Assembly (NCBI GenBank): GCA_905182105.1
Contig: CAJJAR010000047.1
Span: forward strand, 1-38,300
DNA: 38,300 nt
Source: an uncultured Paracoccaceae bacterium
GTDB taxonomy: Bacteria > Pseudomonadota > Alphaproteobacteria > Rhodobacterales > Rhodobacteraceae
Direction of reading: 5' to 3'
Part shown: positions 25,938-33,280 of the stretch, in pieces
Numbering within the stretch: position 1 is the first letter of the stretch
Layout of the letters: the number at the start of each line of letters is the position of its first letter
Notes under the pieces: generated by a model
Told to the model about the DNA's origin: nothing
The model's database searches: none
What the model saw: only the letters and a program-made list of their open reading frames with translations
Position numbers and translations under genes: made by a program

Positions 25938-27191
25938 TTAATGCCCAAGTTCTTTTTGCTCGCGACGGATGCGCCAGCCATTGAAAATCATGTTTGGAAC
26001 AACAGTCAGCATTAGCATGACTGCGATTGCAGCAAACAAATTGTCTACATTGTCCCCACCGATCGACCAGTTATTCCGTGCGTTTTCCATCATGGTCGCC
26101 AACAATAACTTGTCGTCATCGTTTGCGGAAAGCGCATAGGGGATATCGAATACTTTCAGTACTAAGATCACCAAGGTCGTCCAAACGACTAATACCGTTG
26201 AGTAAATTTGCGGGAGCTTGATACGAAAAAACATTTGGAAAGGATTGGCCCCATCAATTGTTGCCGCCTCAATTGTATCCTCTGGTACGCCGCGTAAAGC
26301 TGCGGAAAAGATGACCATTGCAAAACCAGTTTGAACCCAAACTAAGATCCACATGAGAAAGAAGTTCCCCCAGAATTTTAGGCTATAGAGGGGTTCATTA
26401 TACTCTGCGGTATGACCCAACAACGATTTCATTAAGCCAATCTGGTAAGAGGGTGTAACGCCGTTGATCGTTTGTAGTGGCTCGATGCCGCCACCCGCAA
26501 AAATATTGCGCCAAATCACAGCTGCTCCAACGAAAGAAATGGCAAGTGGGATGAAGATGAAGGTTTTGGCGACAACTCCCCATCGTACGGAGTCAGCTAG
26601 AACAGCGATCAATAGGCCAAAGCTGATACATACAGTCGGCACCAAAATCAGCCATAGCAAGCTGTTACGCATAGCCAGACGGAACTGCAGGTAGCCAAGC
26701 GCATCCCGGTCCCAAAGAAAGGCGTAGTTACGTAGTGAAGGGGTGCCGTCTGATTCCTGAAAAGATAGGCCAAGCGTCGAAAGTGCGGGCACCAAAAGAA
26801 ATAGTAATAGCAATACAAGCGTAGGACCCACAAAAATCCAAGGCTGAATTGCTTCAACGATACGAGATTGTCGTCCGACAGCGTCGCGTTCGCGGTGGCG
26901 CGCCAAACTCATGTTGAGCCAGTTTGTAATGCCGAAATACATGAATGAGATACCAACAGCGATGATCACTGAGCGTATGGCAAATCCAATTTTAGAAAAC
27001 CTCTCAATGGTGTTCATTTCCGGAAACGACCACTCAAAGGCGCGGTGCATCCACAGTCCAAAGTTTGCCATTGCATCATCCAATGGGCCCGTGACAACGA
27101 AAGCAACGATTGCCGTGATCGGAAGCAAAAACACAATTGTCAGAAAAATTGCGAGACTGTTACTTGCGATTGCAAGTTTTAAAGAGCGCAT
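25938..27191 (-). CDS. aglF: Alpha-glucoside ABC transporter permease (AglF)
   Basis: MalF-like inner-membrane permease, about 417 residues from the ATG at 27191, which gives MRSLKLAIASNSLAIFLTI and puts the first helix near the N-terminus. The frame is open further upstream to an ATG at 27299, but that would run back through the aglE stop and the stem-loop, so I reject it. The coupling motif is EAATIDGANPFQMFFRIKLPQI near the C-terminus. The second helix pair starts at WIFVGPTLVLLLLFLLVPAL. It follows aglE after 89 bp that hold a perfect hairpin. Confidence 0.9.
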   Translation of the reverse strand: MRSLKLAIASNSLAIFLTIVFLLPITAIVAFVVTGPLDDAMANFGLWMHRAFEWSFPEMNTIERFSKIGFAIRSVIIAVGISFMYFGITNWLNMSLARHRERDAVGRQSRIVEAIQPWIFVGPTLVLLLLFLLVPALSTLGLSFQESDGTPSLRNYAFLWDRDALGYLQFRLAMRNSLLWLILVPTVCISFGLLIAVLADSVRWGVVAKTFIFIPLAISFVGAAVIWRNIFAGGGIEPLQTINGVTPSYQIGLMKSLLGHTAEYNEPLYSLKFWGNFFLMWILVWVQTGFAMVIFSAALRGVPEDTIEAATIDGANPFQMFFRIKLPQIYSTVLVVWTTLVILVLKVFDIPYALSANDDDKLLLATMMENARNNWSIGGDNVDNLFAAIAVMLMLTVVPNMIFNGWRIRREQKELGH

Positions 27192-27238
27192 ATCGATGTC
27201 CAGAATTTTGAGAGCGTGGCAGCTAGGTAGCTTAAGGC

Positions 27239-27270
27239 GATACAGAGCGCAGAAAATTGCGCTCTGTATC
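27239..27270 (-). promoter_or_regulatory. Intercistronic stem-loop between aglE and aglF
   Basis: A perfect 13-bp inverted repeat GATACAGAGCGCA/TGCGCTCTGTATC with a six-base loop, ten bases after the aglE stop. No T tract follows on the minus strand, so it is not a standard terminator. In other binding-protein transporters a hairpin in this place protects the upstream mRNA from 3' decay, so that binding protein is made in excess over permeases; that role is inferred here. Confidence 0.8.
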
Positions 27271-27280
27271 AATGGTTTTC

Positions 27281-28621
27281 TTATTTGATCGCATCCCAAG
27301 CAGCCTGGATGTTATCACCAGTTGTCTGAGCGTCTTGACCGTTCGCAAATGCAGTCATTTCTGACCAGAACGCACCAGCACCAATTGCGCCAGGCATCAG
27401 GTCAGATGCGTCAAAGCGGAAGGTTGTTGCTGTTGACAGGATCTCGCCTTGCTTGCGCAATGCTGGTGTCGCGTATGCGTCCAAGCTTGCACCTTTGTGC
27501 GCAGTCAAGAACGTACCTTGACCCATCCAAGCTTCGTGAGCAGATGCTTCTGTCATGAATTCAAAGAATGCGCGTGTTGCAGGAGAATCTTTTGTCATCG
27601 TCCACAATGTACCAGCACCCAAAACAGGGTTGCCTAGGTTTGCTGTCTCATATGGTGGGAAGTAGAAGAAGTCTGCTTCGCCATTCGCAACTTCTTCGCC
27701 TTTTTTTGGGAAGAACGCTGGAATGAATGACGCTTGACGGTGCATTAGGCAGCTAACTGGTGAAGAGAACAGACCTTTTGGCGCATCGCCAAAGAATGTT
27801 GTCGCAACAGATGAAGCGCCACCGGCTACATAGTCGTCATTGCGTGAGAACTGACCATAAACTTCCATGGCGTTTATTACTTCAGGGCTATTAAATGCAA
27901 GCTCATTAGAAACCCACTTGTCATAGTTCTCTGGTGATGTCGTGCGCAACATCAGATCTTCCATCCAGTCAGTCGCTGTCCAACCAGTTGCGTTGCCTGA
28001 TTCAACACCGATACACCAAGGTGTATTGCCGTCAGCAACCATTTGGTCTGACAGTGCGATTAGGCCTTCCATTGTTGTCGGAATATCATAGCCGTTGTCT
28101 TCGAACTGCTCAGGTGAGTACCAAACAAGTGATTTAAGGTCCATTTTGTATGCGAAGCCGTAGAAGTCTTTTTTGCCATCTGCGTCTGCATATGTGCCCA
28201 AATCAACCCAAGACGAGCCAGCACCATAGTTTTCAGTCATCCATGATGCCAAGTCGTCACCAAGTGGAACCAAGTGACCCTCTTTAGCCATATCACCAGC
28301 AAGGCCTGGCTGCGGGAAGATCGAGATGTTTGGCGCGTTGTTTGAACGTAAATCAGCAACGATCAAAGCAGCAAAGTCACGAGAACCGGAGTATTTTACA
28401 GTCGCGCCAGTGGCTTTCTCAAAGCAGCTCACTGTGTTCAGCAACATTTTCTCATCTTGGCCTTCCATAGAGCCTGCGACGGTGATGACTTCACCTTCAA
28501 AACTGCCCAAATCGCCAAGTTTAGATGGTGTATCGCAAACGTCTGCCTGTGCAGCACCTACGAATGTGAATGAAGCTGCAACCAGTGCGCTTGCACCCAA
28601 TATTTTTTTAGTAATTTGCAT
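27281..28621 (-). CDS. aglE: Alpha-glucoside ABC transporter periplasmic binding protein
   Basis: Solute-binding protein of 446 residues. The signal peptide starts MQITKKILGASALVAASFTF and is probably cleaved after AQA at about residue 26. The mature part begins DVCDTPSKLGDLGSFEGEVI and contains GATVKYSGSRDFAALIVADL and SIFPQPGLAGDMAKEG, which fit AglE-type extracellular binding proteins (family 1). It is the first gene of the agl operon with a GGGAGGAAAT ribosome site just before the ATG. It supplies alpha-glucosides to AglF-AglG-AglK. No AglR-type LacI regulator is encoded next to it. Confidence 0.92.
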   Translation of the reverse strand: MQITKKILGASALVAASFTFVGAAQADVCDTPSKLGDLGSFEGEVITVAGSMEGQDEKMLLNTVSCFEKATGATVKYSGSRDFAALIVADLRSNNAPNISIFPQPGLAGDMAKEGHLVPLGDDLASWMTENYGAGSSWVDLGTYADADGKKDFYGFAYKMDLKSLVWYSPEQFEDNGYDIPTTMEGLIALSDQMVADGNTPWCIGVESGNATGWTATDWMEDLMLRTTSPENYDKWVSNELAFNSPEVINAMEVYGQFSRNDDYVAGGASSVATTFFGDAPKGLFSSPVSCLMHRQASFIPAFFPKKGEEVANGEADFFYFPPYETANLGNPVLGAGTLWTMTKDSPATRAFFEFMTEASAHEAWMGQGTFLTAHKGASLDAYATPALRKQGEILSTATTFRFDASDLMPGAIGAGAFWSEMTAFANGQDAQTTGDNIQAAWDAIK

Positions 28622-28928
28622 CTATTTCCTCCCAGAAATTGTATTGGAGTTAATCAAAACGAGTGGTCTAAAAACATGACTTTAGATTCTCTCGTCAACC
28701 TCCCAGTTGAACAGTGCACTGTGATTTTGGATAGAGCAAGTGGATCGGGTATTAAATTCGCAAGTTGAACTTAGTCAGCCGTGATAATTTCACTACAGCA
28801 TTTGAGGCTTGGAAAATTTGTTTGCCGGGTCGCTAGGTTTTTGAATTTCAAGATAGTTAGGTTCAAGAAAGCCAGGCAGATGAAAGGGGTTGTCGGTCGA
28901 TCTCTGCCGCCATGATCGCAATGGCTTT
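28622..28928. other. Upstream region of the agl operon
   Basis: About 300 bases with no supported gene. The aglE promoter should be within the first 150 bases; I see TTGACG on the minus strand near 28700 but no good -10 partner. It contains the palindrome listed at 28711-28722. Confidence 0.4.
28711..28722. promoter_or_regulatory. Perfect 12-bp palindrome, possible operator of the agl operon
   Basis: ACAGTGCACTGT lies 90 bp upstream of the aglE start codon. Its size and position fit a dimeric repressor or activator site, but it lacks the usual central CG of LacI-family operators, and no regulator gene lies next to it. It could also be chance. Confidence 0.3.
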
Positions 28929-29249
28929 CTAACAAACGACAGCAGCATTCTTCTGCTGAATGGATCTGTAATTTCGTTGGCCTATTGGGAACGCTTTGCC
29001 ACGCTTCCAACTTTTCCCTGTTAAGAAGTTTTTAGTTGAAGCCAGCGCATCGGTTACATTGTGGAAATCAAACTTTTTGTCACCATTCGCATCAACGCCG
29101 TTTCTAGGGGCTTGGCCTAGCAAGAATTGCGTATGGCCCAATTCGTCGTGCTTCGCGCCCTTTGTTGAAATGTTGATTACGCCCTTTTCCACTAATTTCA
29201 ACGGGCCAATCGCGTGAATTTTGAAAAAATGCGGAGTAGGGTCAGTCAT
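28929..29249 (-). CDS. Hypothetical protein with one EF-hand/dockerin-like Asp-rich loop
   Basis: An open frame of 106 codons on the minus strand with no recognised family. The segment GVDANGDKKFDFHNVTDAL (about 51-69) resembles a calcium-binding DxNGDxxxD loop of the dockerin/EF-hand type. There is no signal peptide, no ribosome site before the ATG, and no partner loop, so it may be a remnant or not a gene. It stands between the agl operon and glnA. Confidence 0.3.
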   Translation of the reverse strand: MTDPTPHFFKIHAIGPLKLVEKGVINISTKGAKHDELGHTQFLLGQAPRNGVDANGDKKFDFHNVTDALASTKNFLTGKSWKRGKAFPIGQRNYRSIQQKNAAVVC

Positions 29250-29663
29250 ATGTTAGTGTTGTGATGGCTGAGATAACGATGCTATCGCCCATGCATCTTC
29301 TATATTCAACTTCCATGGGGTGGATTGCCGGTATTACGCCGGTGGGGACACTTTGCTTTTTTTCGAAAGACACAAAGAAGGCGGCAATGGAAGCCTTCGT
29401 CTTTGGGAGGTGGTGTTGGTTGAACTGCACGCCGCATAAATTTTCGAGGATATATTTAAACGATTTTTGGTTGCGGTCTGCTGCGATTGTTCCTGTCGCA
29501 AAAGTTGCGCTGGAAGGGGTGAGATTGCAATGGTGGTAGAGAATATAGATGGTTTTGAAAAGTCTAAGAATACAGCGCTCAATATAATTTAAAAGAGGAT
29601 GGACGACTCTGGAGGGAAGGGTAAAGGATGAGATATTCAGGCTCGAGATATTGTAATTTCCAA
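29250..29663. other. Intergenic region downstream of glnA with no supported gene
   Basis: About 400 bases. A plus-strand frame of 92 codons (29261-29539) overlaps minus-strand frames and shows no motif or ribosome site. I see nothing firm here apart from the glnA terminator at its right edge. Confidence 0.3.
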
Positions 29664-29693
29664 CTAAAAAAGGCGCCCCAAATGGAGCGCCTT
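29664..29693 (-). terminator. Rho-independent terminator of glnB-glnA
   Basis: On the minus strand AAGGCGC-T-CC pairs with GG-G-GCGCCTT around an ATTT loop, with one mismatch, and runs into TTTTTTAG. It lies about 40 bp after the glnA stop codon. Confidence 0.92.
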
Positions 29694-29734
29694 CGTTTTA
29701 ATTTAAATAATTAAATCCAGAAGAATTTTAGAGC

Positions 29735-31138
29735 TTAGCAGGAATAGTACATTGCGTACTCAACTGGGTGAGGTGTGTGCTCGTAACGCTCAACCTCTTC
29801 CATTTTAAGCGCTATGTAGGCTTCGATTTGGTCTTTTGTGAACACGTCACCAGCCAACAAGAAATCCATGCCGCTGCGCAATTCATCCAAAGCTTCGCGT
29901 AAGGAACCACAAACTGTTGGTATCGCTGCCAGCTCTTCTGCTGGTAGGTCATACAGGTTTTTATCCATGGCTTCGCCTGGGTCGATCTTGTTTTGGATGC
30001 CGTCTAGACCCGCCATCAACAAGGCAGAGAAGCAAAGGTATGGGTTCGCAGATGGATCTGGGAAACGCGCTTCGACGCGTTTTGCTTTCGGGGACTCCGT
30101 CCATGGAATACGAACGCAGCCAGAGCGGTTGCTTGCAGAATATGCGCGCAGAACTGGTGCTTCAAAACCTGGGATCAAGCGCTTGTAGCTGTTTGTACCG
30201 GGGTTTGTGAAGGCGTTCAGGGCTTTTGCGTGGTGTAGAATGCCGCCGATGAAGTATAGCGCTTCTTGGGACAGGTCAGCGTATTTGTCGCCTGCGAACA
30301 ATGGCTTGCCATCTTTCCAGATGGACATGTTCACGTGCATACCAGTGCCGTTATCACCAGCGATTGGCTTTGGCATAAAGGTCGCTGATTTACCGTATGC
30401 GTGCGCTACGTTGTGAACAACATATTTGTATTTTTGCAACTCATCGGCTTGTTTTGTTAGTGAGCCAAAAATCAAGCCCAGTTCGTGTTGGCAAGATGCA
30501 ACCTCGTGGTGGTGCTTGTCAACTTTCATGCCCAAACGCTTCATCGTAGAAAGCATTTCGCCGCGTAGATCATGTGCTTCATCAATTGGGTTTACTGGGA
30601 AGTAACCGCCTTTGATGCCAGGCCGGTGGCCCATGTTACCCATTTCGTATTCGGTGTCGGTGTTCCAAGACGCATCCGTAGCATCAACTTCGTAAGACAC
30701 TTTATTGATTGTGTTTGAGTAACGCACGTCGTCAAACAGGAAGAACTCGGCTTCCGGACCCATGTAAGCAACGTCACCAATACCTGAAGAAATCAAATAA
30801 GCCTCAGCTTTTTGCGCTGTGCCGCGTGGGTCACGTGTGTAGGCTTCGCCCGTGTCTGGCTCAACGACAGAACAGTGAACGCAGATTGTTTTTTCTGCAT
30901 AGAACGGGTCAACATATGCGCTGTCCACATCCATCATCAATTTCATGTCTGATGCTTCGATTGATTTCCAGCCTTCAATAGAAGACCCGTCAAACATAAA
31001 GCCCTCAGCGATCAAGTCTTCGTCGACTTGGTCAGCGCACAACGTAACGTGCTGTAGTTTACCGCGTGGATCTGTGAAGCGCACATCGACGTAGTCGGCT
31101 GCTTCATCTTTGATCATATCAAGAAGTAGGTTGCTCAT
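29735..31138 (-). CDS. glnA: Glutamine synthetase type I
   Basis: Cytoplasmic enzyme that makes glutamine from glutamate, ammonium and ATP. It has 467 residues, normal for GSI-beta. Visible signatures are FMFDGSSIEGWKSIEASDM (beta-grasp), GPEAEFFLFDDVRY (metal-binding Glu), and KPIAGDNGTGMHVNMSIWKDG (ATP region). The adenylylation tyrosine is in KNLYDLPAEE (Y396), so GlnE control is expected. It lies 41 bp after glnB and ends at a strong terminator, forming the standard alphaproteobacterial glnBA operon. Confidence 0.98.
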   Translation of the reverse strand: MSNLLLDMIKDEAADYVDVRFTDPRGKLQHVTLCADQVDEDLIAEGFMFDGSSIEGWKSIEASDMKLMMDVDSAYVDPFYAEKTICVHCSVVEPDTGEAYTRDPRGTAQKAEAYLISSGIGDVAYMGPEAEFFLFDDVRYSNTINKVSYEVDATDASWNTDTEYEMGNMGHRPGIKGGYFPVNPIDEAHDLRGEMLSTMKRLGMKVDKHHHEVASCQHELGLIFGSLTKQADELQKYKYVVHNVAHAYGKSATFMPKPIAGDNGTGMHVNMSIWKDGKPLFAGDKYADLSQEALYFIGGILHHAKALNAFTNPGTNSYKRLIPGFEAPVLRAYSASNRSGCVRIPWTESPKAKRVEARFPDPSANPYLCFSALLMAGLDGIQNKIDPGEAMDKNLYDLPAEELAAIPTVCGSLREALDELRSGMDFLLAGDVFTKDQIEAYIALKMEEVERYEHTPHPVEYAMYYSC

Positions 31139-31179
31139 TTCGTGGTCCTTCGTGTTCGTATGTTCTATTGTGGTGGTTA

Positions 31180-31554
<375 letters not shown>

Positions 31555-31714
31555 TCATTTAAAGACGTGGAGGTCCAGATTTGAGAAGCGAAGTGATGTG
31601 GGTGGGGGGGAGGTTTTGCCTGACTGCATTATTTTAATGCTTATTGATTAAAAAGTAAGCAAAGTTGAATCGCTTATTTTCGTCATCAGTCAGTGTATTT
31701 GTGTTTAGGTTCAG

Positions 31715-31749
31715 TAAAAATACGTAAAGCCCCGATTGGGGCTATACGT
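31715..31749 (-). terminator. Rho-independent terminator downstream of the Hint-domain gene
   Basis: Stem ACGTA-A-AGCCCC / GGGGCT-A-TACGT with a GATT loop and one A-A mismatch. On the minus strand it is followed by ATTTTTAC. It lies 20 bp after the stop codon of the Hint-domain pseudogene and separates it from glnB. Confidence 0.85.
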
Positions 31750-31768
31750 CATTATTTAGAAGGCTTGT

Positions 31769-32272
31769 CTAGGCTGCGATAGCAGCCATAGCTTTTGCCA
31801 GTGGTACTGAAATTTCCAAACCGTCCGCATGGATGACGTGTTGTCTGCCGAAAGTAAGATGCACCAGATGCAAATCGCGTGTTCCTAGATCAGTGATGAA
31901 TTCACCATCGATCAAATCACCGGCCTCTACAACTGTCTGGGCTTTTCCAAACATTGATTTTGCGCGCCAGTCGCGCACCAATATATGTTGTTCTGCAGGG
32001 GTAATGACATTGTGGCCGGGGTGGGTTTGCCCCAGCGAACCAGCTTTGATCGCAACAGCCGCAGCTGAAGTGCGGTGAACGAATGTATGCAGCCGTTCAA
32101 CCATCCCTGAATCGCGTGTGGGGACTTTGTCGCCGGGCTATAGGTATTCTACAGGGATTTTGCCTTCTACTGTAAAGATTATGCTGCCAGCAACAATGCC
32201 AGCGTGCATAGGGTATGCGCGTGTTTGCGAATCTTGTTCGCTTTTGACACGCCTGACAGTTTTCGGTTTCAT
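31769..32272 (-). pseudogene. Hint-domain (Hedgehog/intein-like) protein gene interrupted by one in-frame TAG
   Basis: Reading from the ATG at 32272, the frame gives MKPKTVRRVKSEQDSQTRAY, then HAGIVAGSIIFTVEGKIPVE and YL, a TAG stop (32138-32140), then PGDKVPTRDSGMVERLHTF and on to a stop at 31769. Across the stop this is a typical Hint_2 domain of Rhodobacteraceae: G-x-x-x-GT-x-I-x-T ... PVE-x-L-x-PGD-x-V-x-TRD, followed by IKAGSLG, VITPAEQHILVRDW and HVIHADGLEISV. Total about 167 residues with no frameshift, so a single base change explains the break. The protein starting at the next Met (32104) would lack the first strand. Function of intact members is not established. Confidence 0.8.
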
Positions 32273-32446
32273 TGGCGTCTCTTTTTTACTGCAACCTGCC
32301 TCTAGGTTAATTTCAACCCATGATGAATTCGGTCAAATACGCCAGTTTTTTTAGCCATTAAAAATAGTTGTGGTTTTTTACGCATTTTCCCTTTCATCCC
32401 GCGCAAACCTTTGCTAATTGCTCAATCGTCCAAATAGGACATGTGT

Positions 32447-32530
32447 GCGGGTGTGGCGGAATTGGTAGACGCACTTGGTTTAGGTCCAAGCGCCTATGGC
32501 GTGGGGGTTCGAGTCCCTTCACCCGTACCA
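32447..32530 (+). tRNA. tRNA-Leu (anticodon UAG)
   Basis: An 84-base class II tRNA with genomically encoded CCA. The acceptor GCGGGTG pairs with CACCCGT (G-U at the end), the D arm contains AATTGGTAGACGC, the anticodon stem CTTGG/CCAAG encloses TTTAGGT with anticodon TAG, the variable arm is long, and the T arm contains GGTTCGAGTCC. It reads CUA and related leucine codons. It precedes the imu operon by about 150 bases. Confidence 0.97.
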
Positions 32531-32676
32531 CCCTTTCCTTTTAGAACATTTTAATTGTCTGCCGAGGCAAGATGTGTACTTCGGTCCGCTCGATGAGGGC
32601 GTTTGAAATTTTGTAATTTTGTTACTTTCCTCAACATCACAGACAATTTACGCCGTTAATCTTGAACAACGGACCC

Positions 32677-32705
32677 TTGAGGTTGGAACATTTAGTGAAC
32701 ATAAT
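32677..32705 (+). promoter_or_regulatory. Putative promoter of imuA-imuB-dnaE2
   Basis: TTGAGG (32677-32682) and CATAAT (32700-32705) are spaced by exactly 17 bases, with the LexA box occupying the spacer. A start of transcription about 6-7 bases after the -10 would fall on or next to the imuA ATG at 32711, so the message could be leaderless. Not experimentally supported. Confidence 0.55.
32686..32700 (+). promoter_or_regulatory. LexA binding site (SOS box) of the imu operon
   Basis: GAAC-ATTTAGT-GAAC is an exact match to the direct-repeat SOS box known for alphaproteobacterial LexA (GTTC-N7-GTTC and its complement). It ends 10 bases before the imuA start and overlaps the likely promoter, consistent with repression by LexA and induction by DNA damage. 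Confidence 0.9.
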
Positions 32706-32710
32706 GGGAA

Positions 32711-33280
32711 ATGCTTGTCCGATTCTCAGATGTTTTCCCGCTCAAACCTTCCCGCTACCATGAGGTAACTGGGGCAGGGGCGTATGGCTTTGCATCTGTT
32801 TGCTGTGGAAATACAAGGAATGCGGTAATTTGGCTTTCTGAAGGATGGATGCACGAGGTGGTGACCCCCCTAGGACTTCAAACCCATTGTGATCCGCATC
32901 AGATTTTGATCGGCAAATGTAGCAATTCAACTGATGTGTTGGCTGCAACAGAAGAGGCATTGCGTTCTGGTGTGGTCTCTTTGGTCATCGCCGAACTTAC
33001 TAAGCCGTTGTCGTTGACTGCTGGCCGAAGACTGCAATTGGCCGCAGAGGTTGGCGGATCAACGGGCTTGATGATAGTAAAGGATGGAATGGGCAGCAAC
33101 GCAACGCAGACACGCTGGGATGTCTCTCCAGTCTACTCATCAGATGACTCGACACAGATGCGGTGGTCACTTAATAAGAACAAATCAGGAACAAATTCGA
33201 GTTGGGATGTAAGGTGGGATGAAACGGCGCGTCGTATCTTTGTGGTTCCCCAGCATGTCCAGCGAACTGATATTGCGTAA
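32711..33280 (+). CDS. imuA: ImuA, RecA-like protein of the SOS mutagenesis cassette
   Basis: Accessory factor for ImuB and DnaE2 in damage-induced mutagenesis. It has 189 residues, rather short compared with common ImuA proteins of 200-260. HEVTGAGAYGFASV near the start and TLAGRRLQLAAEVGGSTGLMI-like sequence (here SLTAGRRLQLAAEVGGSTGL) in the second half are typical, as is the C-terminal WDVRWDETARRIFVVP. The ATG sits 10 bases after the SOS box with no clear ribosome site. Its 3' end overlaps imuB by 62 bases in another frame. Confidence 0.88.
   Translation: MLVRFSDVFPLKPSRYHEVTGAGAYGFASVCCGNTRNAVIWLSEGWMHEVVTPLGLQTHCDPHQILIGKCSNSTDVLAATEEALRSGVVSLVIAELTKPLSLTAGRRLQLAAEVGGSTGLMIVKDGMGSNATQTRWDVSPVYSSDDSTQMRWSLNKNKSGTNSSWDVRWDETARRIFVVPQHVQRTDIA

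Noticed and set aside
27192..27299. N-terminal extension of AglF to the ATG at 27299
   Set aside because: It would overlap the end of aglE and run through the intercistronic stem-loop; the Met at 27191 gives the normal membrane-protein start.
29261..29539. Plus-strand open frame of 92 codons downstream of glnA
   Set aside because: No family motif, no ribosome site, and competing frames on the other strand; treated as non-coding.
32138..32140. In-frame TAG considered as a recoded amino acid (pyrrolysine-type)
   Set aside because: No pyl genes or recoding signal are visible, and the lineage does not use pyrrolysine; a nonsense mutation or read error is simpler.
31769..32272. Hint domain considered as an active intein
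   Set aside because: There is no flanking extein reading frame, and the segment opens with AGIVAGSII without the nucleophilic Cys needed at the splice start.
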